From Gammaproteobacteria bacterium (GTDB lineage Bacteria; Pseudomonadota; Gammaproteobacteria; Chromatiales; Chromatiaceae): 37,610 nucleotides of DNA. The stretch lies in assembly GCA_021773975.1 (NCBI GenBank), contig JAJFJN010000091.1, positions 1-37,610 on the forward strand. The letters are read 5' to 3'. The first letter of the stretch is position 1; each line of letters begins with the position of its first letter. The notes beneath the pieces were generated by a model. The model ran no database searches. It saw nothing but the letters and a program-made list of their open reading frames with translations, and was not told the DNA's origin. Below are positions 26,290-34,255 of the stretch, piece by piece. The position numbers and the translations under genes were made by a program.

Positions 26290-26871
26290 CTACCCAGCAA
26301 AGTTTTTAGCTACAAAATCCCAATTTATTAGTTTCCAAAACGATTCAACATATTTTGGACGCGCATTCCGATAATCAATGTAATAAGCATGTTCCCACAC
26401 ATCACAAGTGAGCAATGGTTGCTTGTCTGTGGTAAGTGGAGTGCCTGCATTTGAGGTATTAACTATCTCTACAGTGCCATCACTATTTTTCACCAACCAA
26501 GTCCAGCCAGATCCAAAATTACCCACTGCAGAGGCAGAAAATTTCTCTTTGAAAGCTTCGAACGAACCAAAGGCATTAATAATGGCCTGTGCTAAATTAC
26601 CATTTGGCTCACCACCACCCGATGGTGCAAGGCAATTCCAATAGAAAGTATGATTCCAGATTTGTGCAGAATTATTGAGGATGGCTCCAGATGCCTGCTT
26701 TACAACATCCTCAAGTTCAAGGCCTTCAAACTCTGTACCTGAGACCAGATTATTTAGATTTGTAACGTAAGTCTGATGGTGTTTTCCATAGTGAAACTCT
26801 ATGGTTTCCCTGGAAACATGAGGTTCCAGAGCACTATTTTCATAAGGTAATGCAGGTAACTGATAAGCCAT
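26290..26871 (-). CDS. sodB: Iron superoxide dismutase
   Basis: Cytoplasmic Fe-type superoxide dismutase, 193 residues, very close to E. coli SodB. The four metal ligands are in place: H27 ([13 protein letters not shown]), H74 (NHTFYWNCL), D157 and H161 ([14 protein letters not shown]). [11 protein letters not shown] with Gln at 70 and GGGEPNG support the iron rather than the manganese type, though metal choice cannot be fixed by sequence alone. A GGAGG ribosome site lies six bases before the ATG, fitting high expression. It follows the cupredoxin gene by 91 bases and precedes the Cys-rich mini-protein, so an oxygen-defence operon is likely. Confidence 0.97.
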   Translation of the reverse strand: MAYQLPALPYENSALEPHVSRETIEFHYGKHHQTYVTNLNNLVSGTEFEGLELEDVVKQASGAILNNSAQIWNHTFYWNCLAPSGGGEPNGNLAQAIINAFGSFEAFKEKFSASAVGNFGSGWTWLVKNSDGTVEIVNTSNAGTPLTTDKQPLLTCDVWEHAYYIDYRNARPKYVESFWKLINWDFVAKNFAG

Positions 26872-26962
26872 TACGAACCTCCATATACTACTTAGCTAAA
26901 ATAGATCATTTCCAGCCATACATAAATAGCCTACAACTTTTCATAGGTACACAGAACCTATG

Positions 26963-27331
26963 TTATTTAACAATAATAAGCCCCTTCATATCCTGTCTTT
27001 TATGTATTGTACAGAGATATTTAAAAACACCGGCTTGATTAAAAACAAGTGAGTATTTTTCATCTACCCGCATATCCTGTGGATTTTCATCTGTTGGCGC
27101 ATTTACTGGTTTTACTTCATAGAAAGCCAGATCATGATCCCTATTATCATTATTTAACCAGGTCACCGTGTCTCCAGCCTGGATCGTCAATTCTGCAGGA
27201 GCAAATTCATAATACTCCATACCTACTTTATGGTTTGCTCCCTGCTCCACTCCACCTGCCAAAGCCATACCATAAAATAGTCCAAAAATAAGAAAAGATG
27301 CAGCAATCTGCTTATGAATAATATTTAACAC
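26963..27331 (-). CDS. Secreted plastocyanin/azurin-like cupredoxin
   Basis: Type-1 blue copper protein of about 122 residues after start correction. I choose the GTG at 27331 because a GGAGG lies five bases upstream (27337-27341) and it gives a clean signal peptide (MLNIIHKQIAASFLIFGLFYGMALA, cut before GG); the frame stays open to 27391, which would add an implausible charged leader. Copper ligands are H66 (NRDHDLAF), C107 and H110 (KYLCTIH), and M115 (DMKG). The AGDTVTWLNND strand is typical of plastocyanin-like folds. It should act as a periplasmic electron carrier. It lies upstream of sodB on the same strand. A redox partner is not evident; family members serve terminal oxidases or copper nitrite reductases. 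Confidence 0.84.
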   Translation of the reverse strand: MLNIIHKQIAASFLIFGLFYGMALAGGVEQGANHKVGMEYYEFAPAELTIQAGDTVTWLNNDNRDHDLAFYEVKPVNAPTDENPQDMRVDEKYSLVFNQAGVFKYLCTIHKRQDMKGLIIVK

Positions 27332-27391
27332 ATCATCCTCCATTTCATATATCTCATGCACATCTGAAATTAATGGTTTTTTATCCACCAC

Positions 27392-27798
27392 TCATTCATC
27401 AGCTACAAATAGCTAGAAAACCACTATCCCATTATAAATTATCATACCAATCTTAACTGCCTTATTTGCTTTTGCTACAACAGCTCACTGAAACTAACAA
27501 CCACCTCAATAACAACATACCGTCATTATTGTTGATAAATCAACATGTGTCAATAAACTTTTACAGGAAAATCTGAGCACCACCTGCATACCTTTTATTA
27601 TAAATAGTTGGCTTATTCAATAATATAACGGTACTCCCTAATTATTTTCTCAAGCAATTTTGGAACACGGGATGATATCATAAAAAAAAAGCAGTAAATT
27701 CAGTTGCAATTGGCCCAATTGCTTGGCACATACAGAAATATCTACAAATACGATAGACTACAAATAAGATCGATTCACATACAGCTATCGAGAGCCAA
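27392..27798. other. AT-rich divergent intergenic region
   Basis: This 407-base gap lies between the divergent cupredoxin and unknown periplasmic-protein genes. It contains two short perfect palindromes (27531-27544 and 27706-27722), a run of nine A near 27682-27690, and no gene that I can support. Promoters for both flanking genes must be here, but no convincing hexamer pair stands out. Confidence 0.5.
27706..27722. promoter_or_regulatory. 17-base perfect palindrome, possible operator
   Basis: GCAATTGG-C-CCAATTGC has two perfect 8-base arms around one base, 77 bases before the ATG of the periplasmic protein gene. It immediately precedes TTGGCA (27723-27728), which could be a -35 hexamer, so a dimeric regulator bound here could block or recruit RNA polymerase. 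The regulator is unknown. Confidence 0.4.
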
Positions 27799-28392
27799 AT
27801 GCATACACACACTTTTTATAAACAAGCTGCAACAGCGATAATTACTCTTTCCATAGGACTCACTAATAGTTTTGCCATAGCTGATGAAAAAAAACCTCCG
27901 CAGGATCTGAAATTAAGGCAAACAATAACCGGACTAACTGTAGAAGGTTTATCACTTAGCCTAACTCCCGATCGAGCACATGAAAGACTTATCTCTGCTG
28001 GCTACCAGATGCATAAAGGCAATGAACCTGGACATGGCATCTACTGGAAAAATGAAGCCAAAACACTGACCAAAAGAATTCGTGTAAAAAGCAGCGAGGA
28101 ACGTATCTATCAGATACAGCTTTCCTTTGCTGAGAAAGGCAGCACACAGGCATGGCAGCCATTCTTTAACAACATCAAATCAAGTTTGGGCACAGCCACC
28201 AAGCTCTGCAAAAAGGCAACAGATCAAGAGTTAAATTGTCTACTGGTCTCTGAATCACCAACCCAACTAAGCGCAGAGATCACCACCAGCCAGAACAACA
28301 AAGCTAATAGAATAAAGGTCAGACTTGATCGGCGCACCAGTAAGATCAATCTTAAAAGCAAGATGAGCTTTGGCTCTCCACAAAAAAATTAA
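27799..28392 (+). CDS. Periplasmic protein of unknown function
   Basis: A 197-residue protein I do not recognise. It begins with a signal peptide (basic start, hydrophobic AATAIITLSIGLTNSFAIA, probable cut after about residue 28). The mature part is basic and rich in Lys/Thr/Ser. It contains a segment resembling a short repeated bacterial module, LSLSLTPDRAHERLISAGYQ, in which a predicted helix follows LTP, and two Cys (in LCKKATDQELNCLL) spaced 10 residues apart that may form a disulfide. It is alone between a divergent and a convergent gene and ends at a strong terminator. A periplasmic location is well supported; no function is proposed. Confidence 0.65.
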   Translation: MHTHTFYKQAATAIITLSIGLTNSFAIADEKKPPQDLKLRQTITGLTVEGLSLSLTPDRAHERLISAGYQMHKGNEPGHGIYWKNEAKTLTKRIRVKSSEERIYQIQLSFAEKGSTQAWQPFFNNIKSSLGTATKLCKKATDQELNCLLVSESPTQLSAEITTSQNNKANRIKVRLDRRTSKINLKSKMSFGSPQKN

Positions 28393-28410
28393 TACCAATT
28401 ACAAACCACA

Positions 28411-28451
28411 AAAAAGCCCCGCTACCTCTGAACAAGGTAGCGGGGCTTTTT
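28411..28451. terminator. Strong bidirectional intrinsic terminator
   Basis: AAAAA (28411-28415), an 11-base-pair GC-rich stem GCCCCGCTACC/GGTAGCGGGGC with a nine-base loop, and TTTTT (28447-28451). It serves the unknown periplasmic-protein gene on the plus strand and the carbonic anhydrase gene on the minus strand. Confidence 0.92.
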
Positions 28452-28482
28452 ATAATGTGCTTATCAGCTAATTGATCATGCT

Positions 28483-29604
28483 TTAATGCGTATTTGTGAG
28501 AGCATGTCGGCGATGCATTGGTTGCACTGGCCGGTTATTTTCACCCACTGTGTTAACAAAGGTTGTTATTTGAGCATCAGTAACACTGGTTGAATTCTGC
28601 ATAACAATCCAGTTTACAATTTCACTGCATGGTGGCGTCGTCAAAGAACCCATATAGTGATAGTAAGCACTACGATTTGCAGGCAGAAGATTTTCTGCAT
28701 TAACCAGAGCACCAACAACAGTCTTTGGCTTGTTGGTTTCATGCGGAATATGATCCCAAACAGCATCCATTATAGGATTGCTCGCCCCTTTTCCCAGCAT
28801 GACACCAATAACGGCCAGCTCACCATCGGCACTTTTATGTACAAGATGGGCTTCCATATCAAAATAGCGATAATCAATCTGATGCTCACTTGGGCTATGG
28901 AAATGAAACTGCAACAGCTCAAATATTTTACCACCAAATTTAATACTGCTACCCGGTGCAAAATTAACCTGAATGGTGTGACCATTATTAACTATCTCTA
29001 GGGCTGATGGCTGATAGTTAAAAGTGATATCACCTACCTTTGTAGCAATCACATCTTTTGTATCAATATTGATAGGCGATTGCTGAGTACCTTCTCCACA
29101 AGCCAGGTACTCTTTCTTCATTGTGCCCCAGTGCTCTGGTCCACCCTCACCTTCGTATCCCCAGTGTTGCCCATGGTTATCAGCTTTAGCATGCTCAGCT
29201 GGTGCATGCATTGCTGCTGGCGCGTGCATTGGTGTTGTCGGTTCAACTGGCGCATGCATTGCGGCAACAGGCGCTGGTGCTGGTGCTGCATCCAATGGTG
29301 GATGGCCTGCTGGCAACTCCGGCATAGTTGGAGCCGGTGCAGCCACTTCAGCTTGCAGTTGACTTATTTGCGGATGGCCAGGAGGAAGTGGAGCCATTGT
29401 CTGCGTTTCATTCAAAGGAGGCGCTATTTTTTGAGCAGACTGAGCATGCTTTACCCCAGCAGGCTCTTTTGTACTCTCTGGAGTACGAGCAGAGAGCGTA
29501 GTAATAAATATTATCGCTACCACCATAGTTACAGCCCATAACCCTAATAGCTGTAATGACTCTTGTTTGGCATTATTACCATTATGCTGATCTGTATCTG
29601 ACAT
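28483..29604 (-). CDS. Membrane-anchored alpha-type carbonic anhydrase
   Basis: Alpha carbonic anhydrase that interconverts CO2 and bicarbonate, 373 residues. An N-terminal membrane helix (17-38, LQLLGLWAVTMVVAIIFITTLS) anchors it, probably with the enzyme in the periplasm. A Pro/Ala/His-rich linker (about 40-145) follows, holding two LPxGHP motifs (73-78 and 97-102) and three MHAP motifs. The catalytic domain begins at HWGYEGEGGPEHWG. Zinc ligands are H234, H236 (LLQFHFH) and H253 (MEAHLVH); H209 (NNGHTIQV) matches the proton-shuttle histidine, SLTTPPC holds the gatekeeping Thr, and C169/C326 match the bacterial disulfide. A GGAGG ribosome site precedes the ATG. The anchor and long linker are unusual; most bacterial alpha enzymes are soluble periplasmic proteins. 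Confidence 0.93.
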   Translation of the reverse strand: MSDTDQHNGNNAKQESLQLLGLWAVTMVVAIIFITTLSARTPESTKEPAGVKHAQSAQKIAPPLNETQTMAPLPPGHPQISQLQAEVAAPAPTMPELPAGHPPLDAAPAPAPVAAMHAPVEPTTPMHAPAAMHAPAEHAKADNHGQHWGYEGEGGPEHWGTMKKEYLACGEGTQQSPINIDTKDVIATKVGDITFNYQPSALEIVNNGHTIQVNFAPGSSIKFGGKIFELLQFHFHSPSEHQIDYRYFDMEAHLVHKSADGELAVIGVMLGKGASNPIMDAVWDHIPHETNKPKTVVGALVNAENLLPANRSAYYHYMGSLTTPPCSEIVNWIVMQNSTSVTDAQITTFVNTVGENNRPVQPMHRRHALTNTH

Positions 29605-29655
29605 TCAGTCCCTCCACAATATTGTGTTTAATTTTCTATGCAATTCGCTGTAATG

Positions 29656-31269
29656 CTACTGTTTTTTACGTCTAAACCCTTCGTAATCCGCATCTTTTTC
29701 AAATTTGGCACACTCTGGAAATAACATCGGCCCTTTCACATCCATCGGCATTCCGGCTACGGCCAGTTCACGCCGCAATTTACTCAGGTGTCCAATGGTG
29801 ACCTTTTTATGCCCCCGCCCATGTGTCATTTCTGCGGCTTTTATGCCTGCCTGCCGTCCAAAGCTAATGATCTCTAATAAAGCATTACCCATAATCCGGT
29901 TGCGCCCATGGATGCCACCCGAGACTTCACCAACACAGTAGAGTCCTGGCACAGTACTCAGGCCATTCTCATCAATCACAATACCACCATTCTGATAGTG
30001 CAGCGTTGGGTAGACCAAGAGCGGCATCTCAGCGGGATTGATGCCACATTTTCTACCCAGCTCGACCAACTTAGGAAGACGTTCTTTAAGAATACCTGGG
30101 GTTTTTCGTTCTACTCCTGGTGTGTCCAACCAAACACCTGCCGTGTTCTCATCCACTCGCACCCCTCGTCCTTCAGCGCACTCCCTTAGAATGGCTGCAG
30201 AGACATGGTCGCGTGTCATCAGCTCATCGACAAAGCGCTCACCCAACCCATTGAGTAGATGAGCACCTGCCGAGCGTACACCCTCGGTAATCAGTGTGCC
30301 AGCCAGATGATGAGGGTAAGCTAAACCCGTAGGATGATATTGAAAAGAATCCAGATCACGCAGTTGCGCCCCCAACCGATAAGCTAATACTAAACCATCA
30401 CCCGTTGCACCAAAGTGATTTGAAGTTGGAAAACCATTGAGATGCATGCGGCCAATACCACCCGTTGCAAGAATCACCGAGCGCGCTTCAATCAGAACAT
30501 AGCTGCAATCCTTCAGATTTGAGATGACCGCTCCGGCACAATGGCCTGATTCATTAGACATCAGCTCCACAACAGGGCTGTAGTCCCACACATCAATCTT
30601 GCTGTTACGCACTGATTCACGTAGCGCACGCATCATCTCCAGGCCGGTATAATCTCGATAATAGACAACACGATCAGCAGAGGTTCCGCCAGCCCGGCGC
30701 GTCATGAGGTCACCAAACTCATCCAGGTCAAACTGCATCCCTTGCTGAATCAGCCAGCGAATAACATCAGGAGCATCCATAACCATTTGAGACACCAGCT
30801 TCCGGTCACCTCTGTTATGCCCAGCTTTTAGCGTGTCATCCAGATGCATTTGAGGGGTATCCCCCCTTTCTATCGATGCTTGAATGCCACCTTCAGCCAT
30901 CACTGTATTACTATCACCCAGGCGCAGTTTGGTTGCCATAATAACTCGCGCACCCGACTGCTCTGCCATCAAGGCGGCTGCACAACCTGCACCACCACCA
31001 CCGATCACCAACACATCCGTCTCTACAATAGTTGCACCTGCCAAATCAGCCTCATCAATTCGTGCATCAGACTGTAGCAACCCAGCTAATTCTCGGTGAC
31101 ACTTATCACCCTGATTTGGACCCACCTTCAAAGAGACCAGTGAACCCTCTCGGTAATCTGGATGAAAGGCTTGCAATAACTCATCCGTAGCCATATCTGA
31201 TTCTGGTAAATCACGTGATTTAGCTGATTGGTAATTAACCAAGGCTTCTGAGTAAGGGATTCCTGTCAT
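29656..31269 (-). CDS. Fumarate reductase/succinate dehydrogenase-type flavoprotein subunit
   Basis: Flavoprotein of the FrdA/SdhA/NadB superfamily, 537 residues. It has an unusual N-terminal extension of about 80 residues, then the FAD motif VIGGGGAGCAAAL (88-100), TADRVVYYRDYTG-like region, the active-site HPTG (312-315, SFQYHPTGLAYP), ITEGVRSAGAHLLN, the arginine in ELMTRDHVSAAI, HYQNGGI (424-430) and GGIHGRNRIMGNALLE. The residue that carries covalent FAD in SdhA/FrdA is Asn here (DSNTVMAEGG, 119-128), so flavin is probably bound non-covalently as in thiol:fumarate reductases and NadB. Its partner iron-sulfur gene lies 51 bases upstream. No membrane anchor subunit is present, which points to a soluble or loosely attached enzyme. 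Confidence 0.84.
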   Translation of the reverse strand: MTGIPYSEALVNYQSAKSRDLPESDMATDELLQAFHPDYREGSLVSLKVGPNQGDKCHRELAGLLQSDARIDEADLAGATIVETDVLVIGGGGAGCAAALMAEQSGARVIMATKLRLGDSNTVMAEGGIQASIERGDTPQMHLDDTLKAGHNRGDRKLVSQMVMDAPDVIRWLIQQGMQFDLDEFGDLMTRRAGGTSADRVVYYRDYTGLEMMRALRESVRNSKIDVWDYSPVVELMSNESGHCAGAVISNLKDCSYVLIEARSVILATGGIGRMHLNGFPTSNHFGATGDGLVLAYRLGAQLRDLDSFQYHPTGLAYPHHLAGTLITEGVRSAGAHLLNGLGERFVDELMTRDHVSAAILRECAEGRGVRVDENTAGVWLDTPGVERKTPGILKERLPKLVELGRKCGINPAEMPLLVYPTLHYQNGGIVIDENGLSTVPGLYCVGEVSGGIHGRNRIMGNALLEIISFGRQAGIKAAEMTHGRGHKKVTIGHLSKLRRELAVAGMPMDVKGPMLFPECAKFEKDADYEGFRRKKQ

Positions 31270-31319
31270 GAGTATTTTGTGTCCGAATTAATTTTAGGTA
31301 CGGAAAACTGAAGGAGTTC

Positions 31320-31967
31320 TTACTCTTCAGTCACCTGAAATTTGCCGCGCTGTAGACCTTCCAAACGTCGAATCAGATTAGATGGACGAATATGAAAGTA
31401 GGCTGTAACCCGGCGTGAGAATAGCCCCACATGATTTGGCGCAATCAGCTCTGGACATGCTGTTAGACATAAATCACACATTACGCACTCAACAAACAAC
31501 TCACCCGCCTCACGAAAACGCCCTTTAGCAGCTAACTCAACACCTCGCATCACATCAATTCCTTTGGGACAAGAGGCGTTGCAACCTCCACACTCTCGGC
31601 AATGACTTGCCTCAGGGAAGATCTTGTGGAATTTTGTCTGTACTTCCCATGAGCTGTTAATATTTTCCAGTTTATAGGTGTGATGGGTGGGACGAGGGAA
31701 AACCAGGAACATCACCTGCATCCCCTCTTCAATGAGCGTCTGGCACCCCAACTGGGTTTTCACTTCAGAATTGCCTTCACGGCGAACCAATACCCGGCAG
31801 GAACCACAGACACCTTCTAGGCAGCCAACACTTTTAATTCGGGGATAACCGGCATGCCACAAAGCCTGAATCGTCGATAACGAGGCAGGCGCAGTAATCG
31901 CCTTGCCGTCAATGGTCACATTGACCAGTCTTTCATTAATCTCACTCATATTATGCTTATCAGTCAT
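31320..31967 (-). CDS. Fumarate reductase-type iron-sulfur subunit with 2Fe-2S and two 4Fe-4S sites
   Basis: A 215-residue electron-transfer subunit. The N-terminal ferredoxin-like domain holds a [2Fe-2S] site (C49, C54, C57, C75 in CLEGVCGSC...C). The C-terminal half holds two C-x2-C-x2-C-x3-C-P sites (C123-C126-C129-C133 and C161-C164-C167-C171), both complete for [4Fe-4S]; SdhB proteins usually carry a [3Fe-4S] site as the third cluster. It lacks the C-terminal CCG domains of TfrB and HdrB. Together with the flavoprotein downstream it forms a two-subunit fumarate reductase-like module. ATG at 31967, GGATG eight bases upstream. It is divergent from the aconitase gene across 360 bases, suggesting shared control. 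The electron donor is unknown. Confidence 0.83.
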   Translation of the reverse strand: MTDKHNMSEINERLVNVTIDGKAITAPASLSTIQALWHAGYPRIKSVGCLEGVCGSCRVLVRREGNSEVKTQLGCQTLIEEGMQVMFLVFPRPTHHTYKLENINSSWEVQTKFHKIFPEASHCRECGGCNASCPKGIDVMRGVELAAKGRFREAGELFVECVMCDLCLTACPELIAPNHVGLFSRRVTAYFHIRPSNLIRRLEGLQRGKFQVTEE

Positions 31968-32153
31968 AAAATCGCATCCGATTCCATTTCATTCAATAAT
32001 TTCAAGAAGCCAGGAAGCAAGCAAAGCTTGGCATTATAGCGGTTAGATACCCTTCTAATGCAACCCTACTTCAATTCCCTCACTATTTTTATAAAAAAGC
32101 CAAAAAAACCGTTTACGTTCTGAATTTTGGAAGATAAAGTACAGCCCAAATGT

Positions 32154-32327
32154 TTGCTTAACGACAAGCCGTTGGTATTTACAAATCTAAAGCATGGTGA
32201 TCCGCACCTTTAGAACACCAAAAACTCATGAGTTTTCAATAGCTGATACCTGAGCCATATGGTTCGGGTTTTTTTAGGGCAGCTAACTCGGCACCAGTTT
32301 ATTTAACATTAAATGGGGACTTTCCAA
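32154..32327 (+). promoter_or_regulatory. acn: Structured leader upstream of aconitase: candidate promoter, palindrome and terminator-like hairpin
   Basis: A weak promoter-like pair, TTGCTT (32154-32159) and TATTTA (32176-32181, 16-base spacing), would start a transcript near 32188. That transcript would contain a small hairpin (GGTG 32196-32199 with CACC 32205-32208), the perfect 16-base palindrome AAAACTCATGAGTTTT (32221-32236), and a nine-pair hairpin ACCTGAGCC/GGTTCGGGT (32248-32269, loop ATAT, with G-U pairs) directly followed by seven T (32269-32275). The last has all marks of an intrinsic terminator, yet no plus-strand gene lies upstream. It therefore looks like an attenuator or a short leader RNA controlling acn-pntA-pntB. 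The ligand or trigger is unknown; I recognise no known riboswitch. Confidence 0.5.
32248..32275 (+). terminator. Terminator-like hairpin 52 bases before the aconitase start
   Basis: Stem 32248-32256 pairs with 32261-32269 around ATAT and runs into seven T residues. The position within the presumed 5' leader of the aconitase operon, downstream of a divergent gene, makes it a candidate regulatory terminator and not the end of a protein-coding unit. Confidence 0.6.
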
Positions 32328-34250
32328 ATGAAGCCGTTATCCTTAACCGAAAAAATCCTGCTTGATCACCTAGTTAGTAACGATACTTTGCCACCTGCAG
32401 GTGAGGTCATTAAGATCAAGATTGATGAAGCCTTTACACAGGATGCCACCGGTACCATGTGTATGCTTCAGCTAGAAGCCATGGGTGTGGATCGGGTTAA
32501 ACCACTCTCTGTAAACTTCGTTGACCACAGCATGTTACAGGTTGGTTTCAGAAATCCAGACGATCACGAGTACCTGCGCACCGTTGCTGAGAAGCTTGGC
32601 ATCGTCTACTCCCCTCCTGGCACCGGCATCTGCCACTTCCTGAATATGGAAAACTTTGTAAAGCCAGGCATGACCGGCCTAGGTGCTGACAGCCACACCG
32701 TAAACGCGGGCGGTTGCGGCGCTATCTATATGGGTGCAGGCGGCTACGATATCGCCCTGGCCATGGCCACCGGTGAATACAGTATGCCCATGCCTAAGGT
32801 TGTTAAAATCAACCTAACCGGCGCATTAAGCAATGGCGCTATGGCGATGGATGTCATCCTGAAGATGCTGGAGATCAACGGCGTTAAAGGCGGCAAAGGT
32901 ATCATCTTCGAATATGCGGGTCCGGGTGTTGCCAGCCTGTCACTGACCGAACGTGCCACCATCACCAACATGGGCGCCGAGATGGGTGCCACCACCTCTA
33001 TCTTCCCAAGTGATGAGCGTACCCAAGAATTTTTGGAAAGCCGTCAACGTGGTGGTGATTACACCGCAATGTCTGCTGATGATGGCGCTGAGTATGACAA
33101 AATCATCGACATCGATCTTTCAGCACTTGAGCCACTGATCGCTATCTATCCTTCTCCAGGTAACGTTGAGAAGATTGCCGACCACGCCGGCACCAAGATC
33201 CATCAGGTATCAGTCGGCAGCTGCACCAACAGCTCCTACGAGAACATCGCCTCTTTCGCCGAGATCCTGAAAGGCAAGCGTGTCAAAGTCGACACCCTGC
33301 TCTACCCGGGTTCACGTGCTGTTGCCATACAGCTGGCTGATGCCGGTTACATGGCCTCTCTTCTTGCCTCTGGCGTTCGCGTTCAAGAGAACGGCTGTGG
33401 CGCCTGCATCGGCCAAGGCGGATCTCCTGTCAGTAACGGTCTCTCCCTGCGTACCTTCAACCGTAACTTCCCTAAGCGCTCCGGTACCGACAGCGCTCAG
33501 GTTCACCTGGTAAGCCCAGCTGTAGCAGCTGCCAGTGCACTGACTGGCGAGATCACCCTACCAGGTAGCGAAGAAGTTAAATTCAAGGACGTGCCTCAGG
33601 TTATCGACACTGCCTCCTTTATCATGCCGGTTTCACCTGAAGAAGCCGCCAAAACTGAGGTTATCCGCGGACCAAACATCATGGCTCTGCCTGATTTTGA
33701 GCCACTGCCAGCTAAGCTGGAAGGCGAAGTCATGCTGAAACTGGGTGATAACATCAGCACTGATGACATCCAGCCTGCCGGTGTCTTCCTGCCACTGCGC
33801 TCTAACGTTAAAGAGTACGCCCTGCAAGCCACCTACAACCAGGTAGATCCAAGTTTCTCCCGTCGCGCATGCGAGCACCGCGATGCTGGCGGTCACGGCG
33901 TTATCGTTGGTCGTGAAAACTACGGCCAGGGTAGCTCACGTGAGCACGCAGCACTCTGCCCACGCTGGTTAGGTATCCGCGCTGTTGTAGTAGCCCAGTT
34001 TGCACGTATCCATGTTGCTAACCTGGTTAACTTCGGCATCGTGCCACTAACTTTCGCCAACGAAGCAGACTACGACAAGATCTCCCAAGGCGATAACGTC
34101 TCTATTGACGTATCCAACCTGGAAGGCGATCTGTTCCTTGAGGTCAACGGCGAAAAGATTGCGCTAAACCCTGCTTTCGAGCCTGGCGATGCAGAAACCC
34201 TGAAAGCCGGTGGCGCTCTGCCTCTGTTCAAAACAAACTACAAAGGATAA
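32328..34250 (+). CDS. acn: Aconitate hydratase, Aquifex-type
   Basis: Interconverts citrate and isocitrate. The 640-residue sequence matches the compact putative aconitase family first named from Aquifex, shorter than AcnA (about 890) and AcnB (about 865). The [4Fe-4S] cysteines are C299 (SVGSCTNSS), C357 and C360 ([11 protein letters not shown]). [23 protein letters not shown] and the C-terminal swivel domain segment [13 protein letters not shown] are aconitase signatures. I start at the ATG at 32328, which has GGGGA eight bases upstream; an in-frame ATG at 32313 has no ribosome site. The gene is more GC-rich and codon-biased than its neighbours, suggesting strong expression. It lies five bases before pntA. 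The type is common in organisms with reductive or partial TCA cycles. Confidence 0.9.
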   Translation: MKPLSLTEKILLDHLVSNDTLPPAGEVIKIKIDEAFTQDATGTMCMLQLEAMGVDRVKPLSVNFVDHSMLQVGFRNPDDHEYLRTVAEKLGIVYSPPGTGICHFLNMENFVKPGMTGLGADSHTVNAGGCGAIYMGAGGYDIALAMATGEYSMPMPKVVKINLTGALSNGAMAMDVILKMLEINGVKGGKGIIFEYAGPGVASLSLTERATITNMGAEMGATTSIFPSDERTQEFLESRQRGGDYTAMSADDGAEYDKIIDIDLSALEPLIAIYPSPGNVEKIADHAGTKIHQVSVGSCTNSSYENIASFAEILKGKRVKVDTLLYPGSRAVAIQLADAGYMASLLASGVRVQENGCGACIGQGGSPVSNGLSLRTFNRNFPKRSGTDSAQVHLVSPAVAAASALTGEITLPGSEEVKFKDVPQVIDTASFIMPVSPEEAAKTEVIRGPNIMALPDFEPLPAKLEGEVMLKLGDNISTDDIQPAGVFLPLRSNVKEYALQATYNQVDPSFSRRACEHRDAGGHGVIVGRENYGQGSSREHAALCPRWLGIRAVVVAQFARIHVANLVNFGIVPLTFANEADYDKISQGDNVSIDVSNLEGDLFLEVNGEKIALNPAFEPGDAETLKAGGALPLFKTNYKG

Positions 34251-34255
34251 GTAGC

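Noticed and set aside
27531-27544. GTTGAT-AA-ATCAAC palindrome resembling an FNR/Anr box
   Set aside because: The FNR consensus is TTGAT-N4-ATCAA; here only two bases separate the half-sites, so the spacing is wrong by two. It may still be an operator for something else.
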